Below are positions 62,140-64,000 of a stretch of 64,000 nt of DNA, piece by piece (position 1 is the first letter of the stretch; every line of letters begins with the position of its first letter). The stretch is from positions 184,266,503 to 184,330,502 of the forward strand of contig NC_056732.1 of NCBI RefSeq assembly GCF_019279795.1, written 5' to 3'. The notes beneath the pieces were generated by a model, which searched no databases, was not told the DNA's origin, and saw nothing but the letters and a program-made list of their open reading frames with translations. The position numbers and the translations under genes are program-made. This DNA comes from Protopterus annectens. Taxonomy: Eukaryota > Chordata > Ceratodontiformes > Protopteridae.

Positions 62140-63195
62140 AATCTTCACTAACCTTCAAGTCTTACAACTGCCCAGACTTGAGCAGTGTTTATAATAACAT
62201 AGCCACATTTGCAGTAAACTGTAACAGTAGAACACACCACTGCCTAACTCTCAGAGAATTAAACTGGTTGGAATTACCACATCACTTAGCTCTTTCTCAG
62301 CTAACTACAATACACAGGCACAAAAAAAAAATAAAAATAAAAAATAAATAGTAAAATAAAAATCCCAACCCTTTACAACTTAATACAATGCTACTCCCCC
62401 CAACAGAATGTTATGCTCTAGAGAAAACTTAGTAATCACTGTAACTAAATCAGTACTGCAGGTGTCCCTCTACATATTCAGCTAAACTATGGAACCACAT
62501 CCCACTACCACTGAAATCCATTCAGAATGAAACTCATTTCAACCCAAAGTAAAACTTCACTTACCAAATGAATGGATCTGCTCCAGTATATCTCTAGGAT
62601 AAATGACACTGTAATCTTTTGCTTGTCATATCATCAGACCTTTTTTTCCCCACTCAGGACCCTATGCTCCACAACCAGTCTTCACCAATACCTGAAAAGT
62701 TTTACAAGCATCTCTGAGCCATAAACATAGTTTTTGTGACACTGCTTGTTAGCCCACCTATATACTTTTAATGTAAAGTTTATGATAGCTACATATAATT
62801 GTTTCTAAACCTGCGTCATGCCCCACTTCTTAACTACGTTAACGTTTTATGCCCTACCTAGCTCTTCACCTCACTTCCATTTATTTGAATTTCTAAACAC
62901 TAATCAAAATATAGTATCTATCTGACAAATCCACTATCACACATCTTCAAATGCTGTGTTCAACATTTACTAAATGCATAAGTATATTTTATACTGTAAT
63001 AGTTTTCTTCATTTTATATAAATGTAATGTAATGTAATTAGCAAATATATGTGTAATTATTTATGTATTTTACTGAACATCTGTGTAAAAATGTTAGTAA
63101 TATGTTGGAGCATTTCTCCCTGGGCCTCTGCTTAAAATGGTTTATTGACTAAAGCCACTCAGACAAACCCGATAAACAAAAGCAAAATAAATAAT
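62140..63195 (+). mobile_element. L2 3' part
   Basis: Around 62235-62310 the plus strand reads a decayed THHCLTLRELNWLELPHHL, matching SHHCLALKQLKWLRLPQLL of the L2 at 42085-42140. The 3' end (TTGGAGCATTTCTCCCTGGG at 63103-63122, CCTCTGCTTAAAATGG, then GATAAACAAAAGC) matches the L2 tail at 42695-42770. An A-rich patch lies at 62320-62365. Confidence 0.75.
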
Positions 63196-63199
63196 GATA

Positions 63200-64000
63200 T
63201 TACCTCTGAAATTGTAATCTTTTCTCTCAGACATTACAGCTCACATTGGTATGCCATTACTGGTACCACAAAATTATTCAACAAATTGCAAAAGGACTAA
63301 TATGATCCCCCATAAGGAATGACACTAACTACAACTTAATTTATCCATATGGTTGCCGTGGTAGAACCAGTAGCATCTCCAGGTTTCTTTTCTTGCCAGG
63401 GCACAGCAGAGACAAAGTAACTAGGTGGTGAGACACATAAGACATGTAGAAAAAAAACTTAACAGTAAAGTATAGCATATATGATACATGGTAACAACTC
63501 ACCCATATTCCACTGTTAAAAATGAAAGACTATTTCCCTGTGGGGGGAAAACGTGAATTCCATGATCTTACAAATCCTGACAATGTTCATAATACAGAAA
63601 AAAAAAATACAAGTTTGTCATGCTCAAAGATTATGGTTTAGATGAAGTGTTGGTATGCTACAGTGTGACAAGTCAAGGGTATAGCTACCAATACAGCACA
63701 GGTAGCAAAATATAATTTGCAAGGATCGTTACACCGCAGTAAAAAGAGAAAGAATATCATTAACCCAAATTCAAGAACAGTAAGTTGAAGTTTTGTTCTG
63801 TGCTGCATTCTAAGGGAAATATTTTAAAGCAAATGCAGCACATTGCCCAACATTCAAGATAAAACACATCCCACTGCAGATACTGGTGAATAAGAAAGTA
63901 GTTTATATGTCTGTTAAACGTTCTTTGAAGAAGAAGAAAGAATGGTTAGTTAACAGCTTCTGGATCGCAATGATAGCTTTACCAGCTAAAAAAGAAAGTG
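63200..64000. other. No gene recognised
   Basis: AT-rich sequence to the end of the window, with no family recognised. Confidence 0.4.

Noticed and set aside
63345-63410. SINE head (GCCGTGGTAGAACC...)
   Set aside because: Weak similarity to the SINE 5' end over about 25 bases only; box B is absent.

Overview
This is vertebrate nuclear DNA, AT-rich and dense in repeats. It holds no host exon, tRNA, rRNA or CRISPR array that I can support. It carries remains of CR1-, L2- and L1-clade LINEs, one Penelope-like retroelement, tRNA-derived SINEs whose box B is followed by a conserved body and an AAC tail, pogo/Tigger- and hAT-like MITEs, and long CA, TA and TAGA microsatellites. That mix suggests a fish or amphibian with a large, LINE-rich genome; I cannot name the species. 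All coding signal belongs to transposable elements, and nearly all of it is broken. Layout: 1-2060 holds two CR1 3' fragments and a 165-bp hairpin insertion with a 15-bp target-site duplication (TSD). 4113-12038 is an almost full-length minus-strand L1 (L1-A) with a 16-bp TSD, a well-kept endonuclease and a 410-bp CA/TA microsatellite between its ORFs. 12400-24452 holds an old CR1 (CR1-A) and then a second CR1 (CR1-B) split in its reverse transcriptase by another minus-strand L1 (L1-B) with a 17-bp TSD. 26158-28330 has a 3 x 79 bp repeat and a minus-strand CR1 (CR1-D). 28420-30420 is a cluster of foldback DNA: a chain of six hairpins, a MITE with arms of about 115 bp around a telomere-like (TTAGGG-rich) core, a second related hairpin and another telomere-like patch, separated by TA microsatellites. 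30551-38775 holds microsatellites, LINE fragments and SINEs. 39187-42790 is a SINE joined to an L2-like LINE that has a 2A-like motif and most of its EN and RT. 43676-48325 is a tandem array of units of about 280-290 bp running directly into CR1-C (zinc-finger and esterase ORF1, then endonuclease), itself hit by a SINE and a 522-bp MITE. 50800-52240 is a minus-strand Penelope-like element with RT and GIY-YIG remains. 52266-56500 holds a duplicated module of about 570 bp, a 500-N gap, a minus-strand CR1 (CR1-E) interrupted by a Tigger-like MITE, and a 38-bp minisatellite. 57236-63195 has two further MITEs, a LINE C-terminal scrap, a truncated L1 with a 15-bp TSD and an L2 3' part. The most unusual observation is that two inverted-repeat elements at 29053-29602 and 47366-47887 share a telomere-motif-rich core of roughly 200 bp in opposite orientation, while their terminal repeats are almost unalike. 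The nesting gives a relative history: CR1-B is older than L1-B, CR1-C is older than its MITE, and CR1-E is older than its Tigger-like MITE. Functional statements rest on motif recognition by eye; no database search was made.
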